This document shows, one piece after another, positions 7,946 to 17,756 of a DNA stretch of 20,365 nt. How positions within the stretch are numbered: the stretch's first letter is position 1; each line of letters opens with the position of its first letter. The notes under the pieces were generated by a model, which did not search any database, had not been told where the DNA came from, and saw nothing but the letters and a program-made list of their open reading frames with translations. The DNA is from Apostichopus californicus (lineage: Eukaryota; Echinodermata; Holothuroidea; Aspidochirotida; Stichopodidae), in the NCBI GenBank assembly GCA_020650975.1, contig JAIPMN010007068.1, forward strand, positions 1 through 20,365. The letters run 5' to 3'. Both the position numbers and the translations under genes were made by a program.

Positions 7946-8129
7946 TACTGACGTCACTGTTTGTGTATGGTATTGGAGTTAAGGATCTAGCGTATCTTTG
8001 ACGCTATACTGTTGTAGGCTACGATGAAGGCGACCTATGTGTCCTACGCTTTCGCTATGATCACGCAGGGTGTCCTTCGCAAGTTTCCATTTCCATGATC
8101 TGTTCCCGGTTCAGATTCAACACAGGAAC

Positions 8130-8183
8130 CAGATTCTTTGGACCTATTCAGTTTGGCTGCTTCGTAGAGTTTTTGAGAGCAGT
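8130..8183 (-). CDS. Candidate exon upstream of exon 1
   Basis: The minus-strand frame from 8232 to 8044 is open for 62 codons. Within it, acceptor ccacggaag and weak donor GTTCCT delimit 54 nt in phase 1-1: junction residue D, then CSQKLYEAAKLNRSKES. The helix-like, charged composition would suit the part between the apolipoprotein L-like exon and exon 1. Splice signals are poor, so it may be chance. Confidence 0.25.
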
Positions 8184-8199
8184 CTTCCGTGGATTTGAA

Positions 8200-8560
8200 T
8201 ATTTTACGAATTGGGAAATATATATATGACACAGTACTATGAGCATACAGAGCAGAGGCGGAGAAAGGACGTGATGTGAGCCCAAAGAAGCCAACTTCCT
8301 ATAGAGGATACGGGGTACCCCACTCACCCTCCGCTCCCCTACTCTCCACTCCCCTCACCCCTATACCTCCCCTCAAAAAATATTCGACGTGAAATGGTGC
8401 ATTCTGAGGCATATTTAGGATATTAATGAGTTTTATAATTAGTTATGGTCTTAGTTTATTTTTTTATCTGGTGGGGTTAAAAAGGGGGATGTACACCCCT
8501 CATCTCCTGGATAGGAGCTAGAAAAATAAAAAATCGAAATTTAGAATTGTTGCGGCAATA
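8200..8560. other. No gene seen; C/T-rich patch
   Basis: Contains a pyrimidine-rich stretch near 8320-8370 (CCCCACTCACCCTCCGCTCC and similar) and ordinary AT-rich sequence. Nothing coding is supported. Confidence 0.5.
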
Positions 8561-8900
8561 TAAAAAAAATGTCAAAGTTTCAATATGATAGTATGTCCGA
8601 ATTTACGGGATAAAACTACAAATTTCGAAACAAAATGTCCAAAATTTGACATACATCGTCAAACTTTTGACATGAAACGTCACAATGTAATGGTTAATCT
8701 CATTTTGGAGGTTTAATGTAGAAATTCTCATTAAAACCGTCAACATTCTTAGATAAAACATTGAAATTTCAACATAAACGTCGGAATTTTTGTGATCGTC
8801 ACATTTTTTAAATATAACTTGAAAAATATATGTCGAAAGTTTTCTGAGATAAATGTCAAACTTTGAGATATAAAAATGGACTTTTCGACAAAAGCGTATA
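8560..8900. repeat. Degenerate AT-rich minisatellite based on GTC-AAA-TTT
   Basis: Repeated variants of ATAAAACGTCGAAATTTTGA, for example ATGTCCAAAATTTGACAT, CGTCAAACTTTTGACATG, AACGTCGGAATTTTTGTG and ATGTCAAACTTTGAGATA, at intervals of roughly 25-30 bp. Many are near-palindromic (GTCAAA...TTTGAC). The 110-codon minus-strand frame over it is a by-product. Confidence 0.7.
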
Positions 8901-8939
8901 AGAATAAGGGGTAGATAAATGGTGTTTGATTTCATACTT

Positions 8940-10110
8940 TGATGCTCTGGTTATTACATGAAGTTAACATGTTTTGGTATATAGAGTTATTAGAGAGTAA
9001 GATATAATTATCGATCTTTGAGTAAAAGAGCTAAAAAGAAATCTTGGCTTCGTCATTTATATTCATAATTTCAACATTTCTCTGTGTATGATTGGGCAGA
9101 TTGGTACATTGCTTATAACAATCGATCTCATTATAAAATAGTTCTACGGACACCTATGAACATTATTGTCCTAACCACTCTAATATGCATTAGAAATCAT
9201 GAAAATAGCTGCAATTTCCATCAAAATCCATCAAAGATTCTTTGAAAAGAAGAAATCACATTATTCAATTATATATGTGGGCTTTTAATTAACATACAAC
9301 CCTGATAAAGTTCTTGTCATATTTTAGGTCCCTTATTTGAAACAAAAAAAAAGGTTAGTATAAACAAATATTCTTTCTGTTTTTTTTTCAATTGAAGGAC
9401 ATTAGACTCCACGGTAGTTGTTGAAAAAGCAGAGATGAACTCCCAAATTTGAAATCTATAACAGATTCATGAGACTCACTCTTCTTTACACATCTTATCA
9501 AAGTTCAGTGCGTCGTGTGACACTTGATGGTTGTCTTAATAAAACATGGCAATGTCTGAATTTGGGTCAGTATAGAGATATGAGATCCCGCGTACCTACC
9601 CACATGTACTAATATTGTAAAAGTTTGATATATCTATATCTAAGATATACTACTAGTCCGTTCGAATGGGAACAGACACTAAACACTTGATATTGGTAAG
9701 GTGTATAGGAGCGATCTATATTGTTTACTTTTAGGACTTTTGATTTGAGAAACTGGATATTCTGTCATTCAATTTTGCGCCAGATGTCGAGCTTCAAGCG
9801 CCCAATCGTACACAGACTCAATAAAGAATGACTTCTGTAAACGTATCATGAAACAGATGATATAATCGGAGGAAACTAATTTGTGATAAAAAAATTCACT
9901 TCAGCTTCAGCCCTTCATAACGGGAGTATTTCATTTGCAATCTAAAAGCCGTCATGTCTTAATGAATCAATAATAGAAGCGTAAGATAAGCTTATTGTTC
10001 ATCTGATATGTCAAGAATCCCACATTGTCTGCTCACTAAGTACGAACTTAAAAGAGACGAATTGCTCCCTGCTTTCATTTTAAGGGGTTTCTTTTCTTCT
10101 TTGATGTGTA
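8940..10110. other. No gene seen
   Basis: AT-rich sequence with no exon-like segment, clear repeat or RNA gene that I can support on either strand. Confidence 0.5.
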
Positions 10111-10144
10111 GTCCAAGCTAAGTTTAAATTGTTTGATGTTTAAT

Positions 10145-10215
10145 TATAGTCCGATAAGTCTGTGGGTGTAGCAGAGGACTACGTAGTTGATATCTAGGGT
10201 TCGAGTCCTACCAAA
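10145..10215 (+). repeat. tRNA-like (pol III box-bearing) fragment
   Basis: Contains a perfect B-box-type motif, GGGTTCGAGTCC, at 10198-10209, and a weak A-box-like GTGTAGCAGAGG upstream at about 10167. Stem pairing is poor, so this is not a functional tRNA. It is probably the head of a degraded SINE just upstream of the next entry. Confidence 0.4.
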
Positions 10216-10289
10216 GATGTACGAACGTGAGAAAATAATATTTTAACTTTTCCCCCTTTTTCCAGTCTCGTCTTTAAGTATTAGTTCTG

Positions 10290-10640
10290 AAGTTAGTTTT
10301 CTAGCTGATGTGTTGGTTAGCGCGACGGTGTAAGCGAAAGACCCTTGCACTGCTAATCGAGTAAACCGTGGCTAGGGTTCGAGACAGGCTTAAGGCATAA
10401 TACCTCCGGCCTAGGATCCCGCGCCATGTCTCCCTTGTTGTCGTAAACGAACCCGGGAGGATGCGAGAAGGGTCGGTCGGTCAGAGGTCGACCAGAAGCG
10501 TCATAGGTGGCGTGCGTGAATCCTTGCCTTTGACCAGAGAGCAAGACACTCTCTGCGACCGGCATGTGTGCAGCCCATGTCCAATGAGGCGCTTTCCTTC
10601 TAAAAATTAACCTACGGAAGTTTACAAGTGCCATCACAAA
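10290..10640 (+). mobile_element. SINE-like unit with tRNA-Ser-type head
   Basis: A-box-like TGGTTAGCGCGACGG at 10314, anticodon-arm-like CACTGCTAATCGAG at about 10349 (as in tRNA-Ser-GCT) and B-box GGGTTCGAGAC at 10375 lie in tRNA order. A GC-rich body follows (10390-10600), unlike the AT-rich flanks, ending in an AT-rich stretch near 10610. The 94-codon minus-strand frame over it is not a gene. It is tRNA-derived by pattern; copy number is unknown. Confidence 0.55.
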
Positions 10641-11082
10641 TTAAATATATTTACAAAACCATTATTTAACCAGCTCCATCTTTTCTACTTTAAACACAAT
10701 GAAAGGAAAGGTTTTTGCAATTCTGATTGATAATGATAAGTTTTAGTGCATATTGGGCACGTGACGTAATTTGGAAAATTTTTCGTAAATTATGATTTGC
10801 AATAATGATAGAAAAGTACCGTTTCGTTTACCTTTCGCGGTCGAAACGTCTCTCTTAAGCTTATTATGTTACAGTACGCGTATGTTATTGCGTAATACAG
10901 TATTTTCGATGTTTCTGTATAAACACAGAATATGTTGCATATTTATGCATTCACAAATGTTATAAATGACGATAAATTGGACAAGGTGTAGATATCTTGC
11001 TGAGTTACTCAGATCAAGTATGCAACATGTCCTTTACATTAGAGAAGGGTGAGACAATAAAAGCCGTCGTCGTAATCATGTC
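10641..11082. other. No gene seen
   Basis: AT-rich spacer. A weak exon-like string before GTAAACG on the minus strand near 10832 is too short to support. Confidence 0.5.
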
Positions 11083-11100
11083 CTGGGAATGTTTATTTTG
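11083..11100 (-). terminator. Possible polyadenylation signal overlapping the stop codon
   Basis: On the minus strand AATAAA overlaps the TAA stop that closes the apolipoprotein L-like frame, and a T-rich stretch (CTTTTATTGTCTC) follows about 35 bases further on. This would fit a terminal exon with an extremely short 3' UTR. AATAAA is common by chance in such AT-rich DNA. Confidence 0.25.
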
Positions 11101-11423
11101 TAGGCAATTGTAGGCAATTGACGAATAAACAATTTGTTTCATCCAAATGGCCTTCTCGACCGAAAAACCCGATGTTCACAAGAGCTCCGGTCAGTCCTAC
11201 TACTTCTCCAGAAGCTATTAGTGTGATGATTGTTCCAAATGTAAAAGGAAGCAAGAATGCCCCAGCGAATGTTATTGCACCACCTACTAATCCTGCTAAG
11301 CTTCCACCAATGACGCCATAGTTTTTCTTCTTCCTGGAATAAATGGCTGCTTCAGCTAATTTTCGTACATCGGCAATCGTCTCTTCAGTGAAGACTTGTT
11401 CGCTTGTTGATAATGGAAGATCC
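11093..11423 (-). CDS. Apolipoprotein L-like membrane-hairpin exon
   Basis: Acceptor ttttcaatgctttcag at 11424; the exon starts at 11423 with the last base of a codon. It begins DLPLSTSEQVFTEETIADV and continues into a helix (VRKLAEAAIYSRKKKNYG). Next comes a Gly/Ala-rich hydrophobic pair of spans, GGSLAGLVGGAITFAGAF and PFTFGTIITLIASG, ending near GALVNI. Charged helix plus glycine-rich hairpin with an internal PFTFG turn is the hallmark of the apolipoprotein L family (PF05461), membrane- and lipid-associated proteins, in some cases pore-forming and immune-linked. Only the hairpin core is present; family members are usually 250-400 residues, so other exons must exist. Two endings are possible: a stop at 11095-11093 after a non-family tail, with AATAAA overlapping it, or a donor TTTTTCG|GTCGAG ending the exon at 11161 in phase 1, compatible with 7415. 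Confidence 0.7.
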
Positions 11424-11476
11424 CTGAAAGCATTGAAAAATAATTGAGTTATATATTTATACTTCATAGTGATCAA

Positions 11477-12680
11477 GGCATAAGGAGGGTGATCATAATT
11501 ATACCTTGCTCACTTACTCACAGTTAAAGTGTAATGTTATTAATAACAACTAGTGACGAAGACAATATAATTTCAAATATCTCAAAAGGACGTTAACTTA
11601 GTTCTCTGTGTATGAAGTTGACGTTAGGAAAACGATATGTACATTATTAATTCAAAACAGGATTACATGCCACCAATGATCAGCAGTTATGTAAGGACAC
11701 GCCGTGGTGCAATTGAAATGTTCGAATTTTCTATACGGGGAATGAAATCACACAAACGCATTGTACAACATAAGCCGCGCTGTACGCTGAGACACTGAAA
11801 ATACCTCAACCCCCACCCCCCCCCCTGCGGCCCACCTGAAGGACACCGAATAATCCTTGTGAACTATAAACGCACTTATAAAATGAGTATAGAGTATATT
11901 GTTTTGAACGCTGCAAAAAAACAGCACTAATTTGCATCAAGGCACCCTCTATTTATCAGAACATTTTAATGTCCCATCCATAGGATGGTATAACCTCCTT
12001 TATTAAGTTCATTAAGGTATTTAAGTTTAGGAAAAGCTTACATAATATTTTAGACTTGATTATAACGAATGCAACATAAACTTCAACAAAGCGATGAACA
12101 TAAGATATATCGATTAATAATATGAATATAAATATGGATAGGAATATTAACTAGTTGCAGCACGGTAGATTGAATAACCCGCGAACAATATGCTTTCAAT
12201 TAAATTGATACAATACATTGATAACGTAAAAACAGGAGTACAATACCAGAATATCATTAAGACAGCGTACACAAAACTCCAAAGCTTCAAATGCATTCGT
12301 AGCCTTCATTCTCAAGATAGTTGATTCGTTGCCTTCTGCGAGGTTATTCACATCTGTCTACAACAGAAGTATTCGATATTGCAGATGGTTATATACTCTG
12401 GTATTAAAAAAAAATTCAACGTCAATCAGTCTTGTTTTACTTGTACAAATATTTGTTGAAATATTGGTCTGTGGCACTCTTACTCGTTCACAATAACCCA
12501 CCAACAGCACCGGTATACTGCACATTCTCATATATTATATGTATATATAGTATTACTTTAAAAAGGAGAGAAACTATTCAATTTCAGGTACTAAAAGTAA
12601 CAAAGAAAGAAAGTAAGTGAGAAAACTTTTTACTCTAAGATCTAGAGAAAATATTCCATGTCCCAATAAAACAAAAACCC
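11477..12680. other. No gene seen upstream of the apolipoprotein L-like exon
   Basis: A GTGAGTAAG donor-like site on the minus strand (near 11517) has no open exon in a usable phase before it. There is a poly-C tract at 11811-11825. The 62-codon plus-strand frame at 12432 lacks coding character. Confidence 0.5.
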
Positions 12681-12694
12681 AAACAGGGGAACTA

Positions 12695-12860
12695 TTAATA
12701 CTCTAAAAAATGAGAGAAATGACTCAATGTCCAATATCGTACTTTTTATTGAAACTCATTCGTATTAATACTAAATTCATTTGTGTGAATGCGTTCTGAT
12801 TTTATTGATACTCATTGTTATTAATACCCAATCTGTTTCTGTAAATTCTGTGAATATTGA
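12695..12860 (+). repeat. ACTCTAAAAA-headed repeat with ~56-bp internal unit
   Basis: Begins TACTCTAAAAAATGAGAG. ACTCATTCGTATTAATAC near 12754 is repeated as ACTCATTGTTATTAATAC near 12810, each preceded by TTTATTGA. The head matches the start of the element at 13520. No ends or target duplication could be fixed. Confidence 0.45.
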
Positions 12861-13044
12861 ACATTGATGGTATTCTTTCATGTCGAAAATGGCGGCGCTG
12901 AACAAGGCATGAGGGGGCTTTCGCCCGACAGATCTGGTACTTATCCCAAATATGTAGAGCTACATTAATCGTTTAATAATACAATTTCACTGTAAGGTTA
13001 TAAAGTTACTGGGTATGTTACTAAATAATATTATTTATAGTTTA

Positions 13045-13381
13045 TAATTGAAAGATCAACAGCTCACCCAAATGCGTCAACCTACACTACTATTGTTAAC
13101 AGCTTTAATCACTATTTTTTGCGAAAATGGTTAAACATTTTCACTGTAAAATGATAACGATGCTAGGTGTGTGTGTCTACATCGTTACTACATAATACTT
13201 GTTTGTAAACATGACGTATGTACTTGATATTTTACAGTTACACACAGCACATGGTAAACATATCACAGATGTTCAACACATAGAAGCTACTTCCTGCTTG
13301 TCGATAGCAGCAAATTGAAGATCAAAAGCTTAGTACTCAAATGCGTCAACCTATACTGCTATTTTACGTAGAGTCTTAACC
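13045..13381. repeat. Imperfect direct repeat spaced ~266 bp
   Basis: AATTGAAAGATCAACAGCTC near 13047 and AATTGAAGATCAAAAGCTTA near 13313 are each followed by CAAATGCGTCAACCTA, then ACT(A/G)CTATT. About 50 bases are shared; the sequence between is unrelated to any feature. Confidence 0.7.
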
Positions 13382-13517
13382 TTAGGCAATGAAGTGCCCA
13401 TGCATTTGTTTTTTATTGTAAGAAATTCTTAAAACAAATACAAAACTTGTGAGCCATTTCTACATATGTATACGGGATGGAAAGCGAAAACAGATCCTCA
13501 AAAACGTTTTTATTATA

Positions 13518-14030
13518 ATACACTCTAAAAACAACCTGGTGAAAGTTCACCAGTAACTGGTGAAATTTTCACCAGGAGCTGTGTTTATTTGCAACCCTCC
13601 ATATCATGGTTGATTTCACCAGGTATCCTGGTGAATGATATGTTAACAAAATCCTGGTAGAAATATCCAGGATATCCTGGTTAGATTTCCTGGTTAGATT
13701 TTATCACTATTCTGGTTAATATCAATGGGTATTTCACCTCATACCTGGTTTAATTAACCAACATTTCCTGGTTGATTTGACTACTATCCTGGTAAATATC
13801 AAACGTATTCCACCTCTTTCCTGGTTAAATTAACCAACATTTCCTGGCTGGTGCCAATACTATCCTGGTTAATATCATAGAACATTCCACCTCTTTCCTG
13901 TTTACATTAAACATTCCTGATTCATGTGACTACTACCCTGGTTAATATCAACAAATTTGCCACCTCATTCCTTGTAAAATCACCACTTTCCTTGTTAATA
14001 CTATTGGGTATACCACCTTGTCCTCGATTA
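13518..14030 (+). mobile_element. Palindrome-headed element with ~76-bp minisatellite
   Basis: Begins CACTCTAAAAACAACCTGG. Two nested palindromes follow: CTGGTGAAAGTTCACCAG (13539-13556) and CTGGTGAAATTTTCACCAG (13558-13576). After these come about four imperfect copies of a 73-77-bp unit with anchors CTATCCTGGTTAATATC at about 13707, 13784, 13860 and 13933, and TTCCACCTCTTTCCTGGTTA between. The layout resembles non-autonomous DNA elements with internal tandem repeats. The far end is not clear. Confidence 0.6.
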
Positions 14031-14039
14031 AAGTTGCAA

Positions 14040-14455
14040 TGCATCAAATTATGGAAAGGCAAAACATAAATTATAAAACAACATAATTATTGTTACTGAA
14101 AGTTTATTTGTGTCTCCTTACTTTTGAATTATGAGTAAATGAACATTCACAAAATAGTTATATTAATTCCTAAAATATTTATACAATGAATTTCTATAAG
14201 AAATGCAATACTGAAGTCAAAATGTTGAGGACATATGTTTCACATTACCATCGTCATATGCCGAAGCTCTGATTGCTTGACTTCAACTGTGAAGCATAAC
14301 AGGGAATACCAAGATCTTGTTCAACACTTTTGCACAAGGAAACAAAATCACTTTTTACAGTCAGTTACAAATCAGTTTTTACTACGGAACAAGAATTGAA
14401 CAAAAGTTGACTTAATTATAGGTCACGTGCTATGATTTTACTAAGGCAAATGGAC
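14040..14455. other. No gene seen
   Basis: AT-rich spacer between the minisatellite element and the candidate exon at 14462-14528. Confidence 0.5.
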
Positions 14456-14461
14456 CCTTAC

Positions 14462-14528
14462 CTGTCTCCTAATAACCTTGATCAAAGCCTCTCTCGCAAT
14501 AACCTTTGTGTTACGACAAAAGCCAGCC
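14462..14528 (-). CDS. Candidate 67-nt exon far upstream
   Basis: Acceptor gctactgctacag, strong donor CAG|GTAAGG. One base plus 22 codons, including FCRNTKVIAREALIKVIRRQ, with no stop. It ends at a codon boundary, so it cannot join the apolipoprotein L-like exon (which needs two bases) without another exon between. Function unknown. Confidence 0.25.
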
Positions 14529-14649
14529 CTGTAGCAGTAGCTACTTTTCTTTGAACTACATAGGAAGGTCTTAAAAGATCTATGTTCACATTGTAGTTTA
14601 TAAGGATGACCTATTACCAAATTTATTTTTTTAGTTTAATTATTTAATT

Positions 14650-14692
14650 ATTGGTAATTAATTTATATTCTGAATTTAATTACCAATATATT
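14650..14692. repeat. AT-rich hairpin
   Basis: TATTGGTAATTAATTTA and TGAATTTAATTACCAATAT are near-perfect inverted repeats around a short loop (ATTC), forming a stem of about 16 bp. It could be a short foldback relic or simple AT-rich symmetry. Confidence 0.6.
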
Positions 14693-14699
14693 TTACCAC

Positions 14700-16225
14700 T
14701 TCGCACTGGCATACCGAACATCTTTAACCATTAAATCCAAGCAGGGCTCTGCAAGACAATAATGAGGTTACCAACGATACCATTAATGGTTTATTCATTA
14801 GCTCCTCCTTTGACGTCACATTCTTGTGCAAACTATTTTAACTCAAATACAAAGTGGTAATTGTGGCTTATAATAATCACAAGAAAGATTAATTAATTAG
14901 ATTGAACTAACAGTTAAAGAATAGACCGAAGTGTAGTTTAACATGAAACTTCTGAAACTGCAACCTCGCATGACCATCTTCATACTTGACAATAATTATG
15001 ACCACGTTTGCATACATCACATGTCTGTCCGTGGACGAAGAGGCATTTCCAAAGAATTAACTAAACTGACCTCTAAATGACCTTGCACATATAATTCCTG
15101 AACACCTCTATATGTCTCTTCATCACAGGTCATCTTTGTCCAAGTTTCATTGAAGTTTTTGTCCATCGTGGACAGAGAGATGGATTGAATTGAAACTTTT
15201 CTTCATAAACAGCTACAATCATATTCCTGATGTGCATCGTCCAAGCCAGAGATATGCTTCTACTACTGCAAAGCTGTATTACTTAGCAGCCTCTCTCAAT
15301 TGTTCACCTCCTCCAGGTATTGTGGCATGTTTGTACCAATCTAGGAAAGGAATGATACAATTAAAGTATTAAATGGTGTGTTAACTAACTAGGATGAAAA
15401 GAAGATTAATCGTGTTTTTTTCAGTCTACTAGTTTGTACCAAATATTCTTGAAAACCTTTTCTTTATCAGTTCCGGTTGTAGGAAAGGAATAAATGGCAT
15501 TAGCCTGTCTTTTATAGCAAGTGCAGTAACAGGCTGCGTTGGCAGCCAATAAAGGATCACGATTTTTTCACGGTGGTTTTCCTCGGATCTTTTCCGACGA
15601 ACAAGAATATGGAGACTTCAGTACACACAGCCTGTGTTCATGAACGTTCATAATAGGTCAAATGTGTAAAAGTGCAGTACACGATAGTCAATTGGAGCAA
15701 AATGAGTCAATAGTGTTTGTTACTTAAACCACTTCAAAACCAAAGGGTATGGTATCGGTAAAAAATAAAGATTGTTTTTGTTCTTGTCATTTTACGGTAT
15801 ATGAAGGTAGGAGCACTGAAAGATCTCTGTCAAAGCGGTTTCCTTTCATTTTAGACAAGTTTGTTTTTGCTTTGCAAAGTCCTGTCACTTCTCGCTGACA
15901 CCCCAGTAAATTAATTGTTCAATTTCCTAACATATCCAAACTGGTCCTATTTTACCAATAATCAGTGTGCTATCAGCTAATGCAATTCCATGTGAATTAA
16001 ACATTAAGCTAAACAATAAAACTTACTTGATTTACATCTGTGAATGATTACAAGGAGCTTGCAATAGTACATGCAGTGTTATGCGCCCTTCGATGTTGAA
16101 CTTCCACAAAACAACAGAGTGACAAGAAAATGCCAAGTACTTCATTTCATCTGCAAGAAACGATTTGCCAAATTAGTGTAAATTTGATACTGCAGTAAAA
16201 TAACATTCACTGAAGTTTCTTCCCC
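14700..16225. other. No gene seen; possible dispersed repeat at 15070-15185
   Basis: The stretch from ATGACCTTGCACAT to GTGGACAGAGAGATGG has the look of a common invertebrate dispersed repeat (AAGTTTCATTGAAGTTTTTG), but ends are not visible. The rest, including the 60-codon frame at 15190, shows no convincing coding signal. Confidence 0.4.
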
Positions 16226-16231
16226 AACCTC

Positions 16232-16400
16232 CCCAGGCGCGTATCGAGGATTTTCTAACCCGGGGGCGCGAATAACTATATCTAAGCGGAGCGCCACGGT
16301 GGGTTGGCGTGCAGCGTACAAGAAAATTTCTGGTTTTGATACCCCCCCCCCCCAGATCACCGGAAATGGCACTTCTCGGGCTTGAAAATGACCAACCAGA
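16232..16400 (+). repeat. GC-rich dispersed repeat, copy A
   Basis: GGCGCGTATCGAGGATTTTC, then GGGGGCGCGAATAAC, then TATCTAAGCGGAGCGCCAC at 16279-16297, then a poly-C tract. The 19-base core recurs exactly at 17011. The two overlapping minus-strand frames here are not genes. Confidence 0.65.
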
Positions 16401-16907
16401 TGTACACTTATGCGTGAGAACCGAGAATTTCCCAATAGTGTTTTTCATCCATAACTAGTGACGATTGTCACCAGTCACACATCATGTTCGACCTCATCGC
16501 ATCTCCTGTGGATCATTGCTTTTTGTAGGTGTTTCATCTATGGACAACCACTATAGAAAAACCTCCTTGAACCCCTAACAGAACGGTCAAAATTGCACGA
16601 GTAGAGGGAGTATGATGAAGAATGTTGGTCAGGGAATTTTCAAAAATTCAGACACAGTTAATGTAATGAATGGTGTACAATTCTTAAAGCCTCTTATAAC
16701 GGCCTACTATAAACAGCCTACTGTAAAACTTCGTTGAAGGCAATGAAAAAGTACCATATATTTCTGAAACAGAACACTACACACATAAACAGTTTGGAGG
16801 CTGTTCATCCTGGAACGCCATTTTCATGATGACACACTTTACAAATTCGAATAATTGAAATGAGACTGAAATAAATAACTTACTGTGTATTGTGCAATGC
16901 CCAACTA

Positions 16908-17185
16908 GTGGCGTAACCTATCAGGAGGTCCAAGCAAGGGCGTCCGCAGAAATGTTTACAAAGGGGGTGGGGATCAGTAGGTCATATAGGTGTAACACAC
17001 TACTTGATACTATCTAAGCGGAGCGCCACCATGACTTTCAATAATTTCAGTAATGCATAATGGGTCCGTATGCAATGAACATAACTAGAGAACTGTTGGT
17101 TGGGTGAAATTATTGAAATGTCAAATGCTTAACTTTTTTTTCAATTTTTGATTTTCTAGGGGCCCCCGCCCCCACTGTATGGAGT
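16908..17185 (+). repeat. GC-rich dispersed repeat, copy B
   Basis: Starts AGTGGCGTAACCTATCAGGA, contains AAGGGCGTCCGCAGAAATG and a GGGGGTGGGG run, carries TATCTAAGCGGAGCGCCAC at 17011-17029 (identical to copy A) and ends near GGGGCCCCCGCCCCCAC. Confidence 0.6.
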
Positions 17186-17635
17186 ATAATGGAGACTACT
17201 ATACAAATACAGTAATCAAATCTAAGCATAAGCCTAATTTCGGCTGAAACTTTGTCTCCATCTAAGCCTAATTTCCTGTGCTTTTTTACTTACCAGATAC
17301 ACCGAAGGCATCTTTATTCTTACCTTTTATTATTATATTTATATGAAAGCCTTGCTTTTTTCTTTCAAATGTACGCAGTTTCAAGTCTGTGGGGTGTTGG
17401 GTATTTGTTTAAGAATTTTTCAAAAATCATATGTCCCGATGTTGTACTCAGTACAACATTGGCTGGAATTGGGTTTTAAATTATATACTATGTTTTCATT
17501 ATAATAATGAATAACACAACTAGCTCGATACATACAGTGTTACCCAATGATCCCATGATCAAGATGTCCGTATTCCGTATCACGTGAAAATATGTATATT
17601 GTCCTGTTCAGTCTTACAGTTTTCCTTTCCCAGTA
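17186..17635. other. No gene seen; weak exon-like site
   Basis: A minus-strand donor CTG|GTAAGT at about 17294 follows a segment that could be a phase 1-1 exon (GATGCCTTCGGTGTATCTG), but its acceptor lacks a pyrimidine tract. Confidence 0.4.
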
Positions 17636-17639
17636 AAAA

Positions 17640-17756
17640 GGGCCCTCCCTATCCAAAGAGGTACCCCTTTTCTGTGCATCAGTATAACGGGGGCCCCCTT
17701 TTGGTCGGGGCCCCGGCTCAGCACAGTCCGAGCCCATAGGAGTTACGCTACTGTGC
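17640..17756 (-). repeat. GC-rich dispersed repeat, copy C (inverted)
   Basis: On the minus strand it reads AGTAGCGTAACTCCTATGGG, then GCCGGGGCCCCGACC, then GGGGGCCCCCGTTATACTG. The head resembles that of copy B (AGTGGCGTAACC). It has much higher GC than its surroundings. Confidence 0.5.

Noticed and set aside
10145-10385. Functional tRNA genes
   Set aside because: B-boxes are intact, but the T-arm and acceptor stems do not pair; the sequences fit SINE heads.
10353-10637. 94-codon minus-strand protein
   Set aside because: It covers the body of the SINE-like unit; the composition follows the repeat and no splice context supports it.
11118-11321. 67-codon plus-strand frame
   Set aside because: It is the antisense shadow of the apolipoprotein L-like exon.
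16142-16448. Two overlapping minus-strand frames of 97 and 91 codons
   Set aside because: They lie over GC-rich repeat copy A with a poly-C tract, and two frames are equally open, as expected from composition.
17286-17325. Possible phase 1-1 micro-exon ending at CTG|GTAAGT
   Set aside because: The acceptor side has no pyrimidine tract, and it is far upstream of and isolated from the array.
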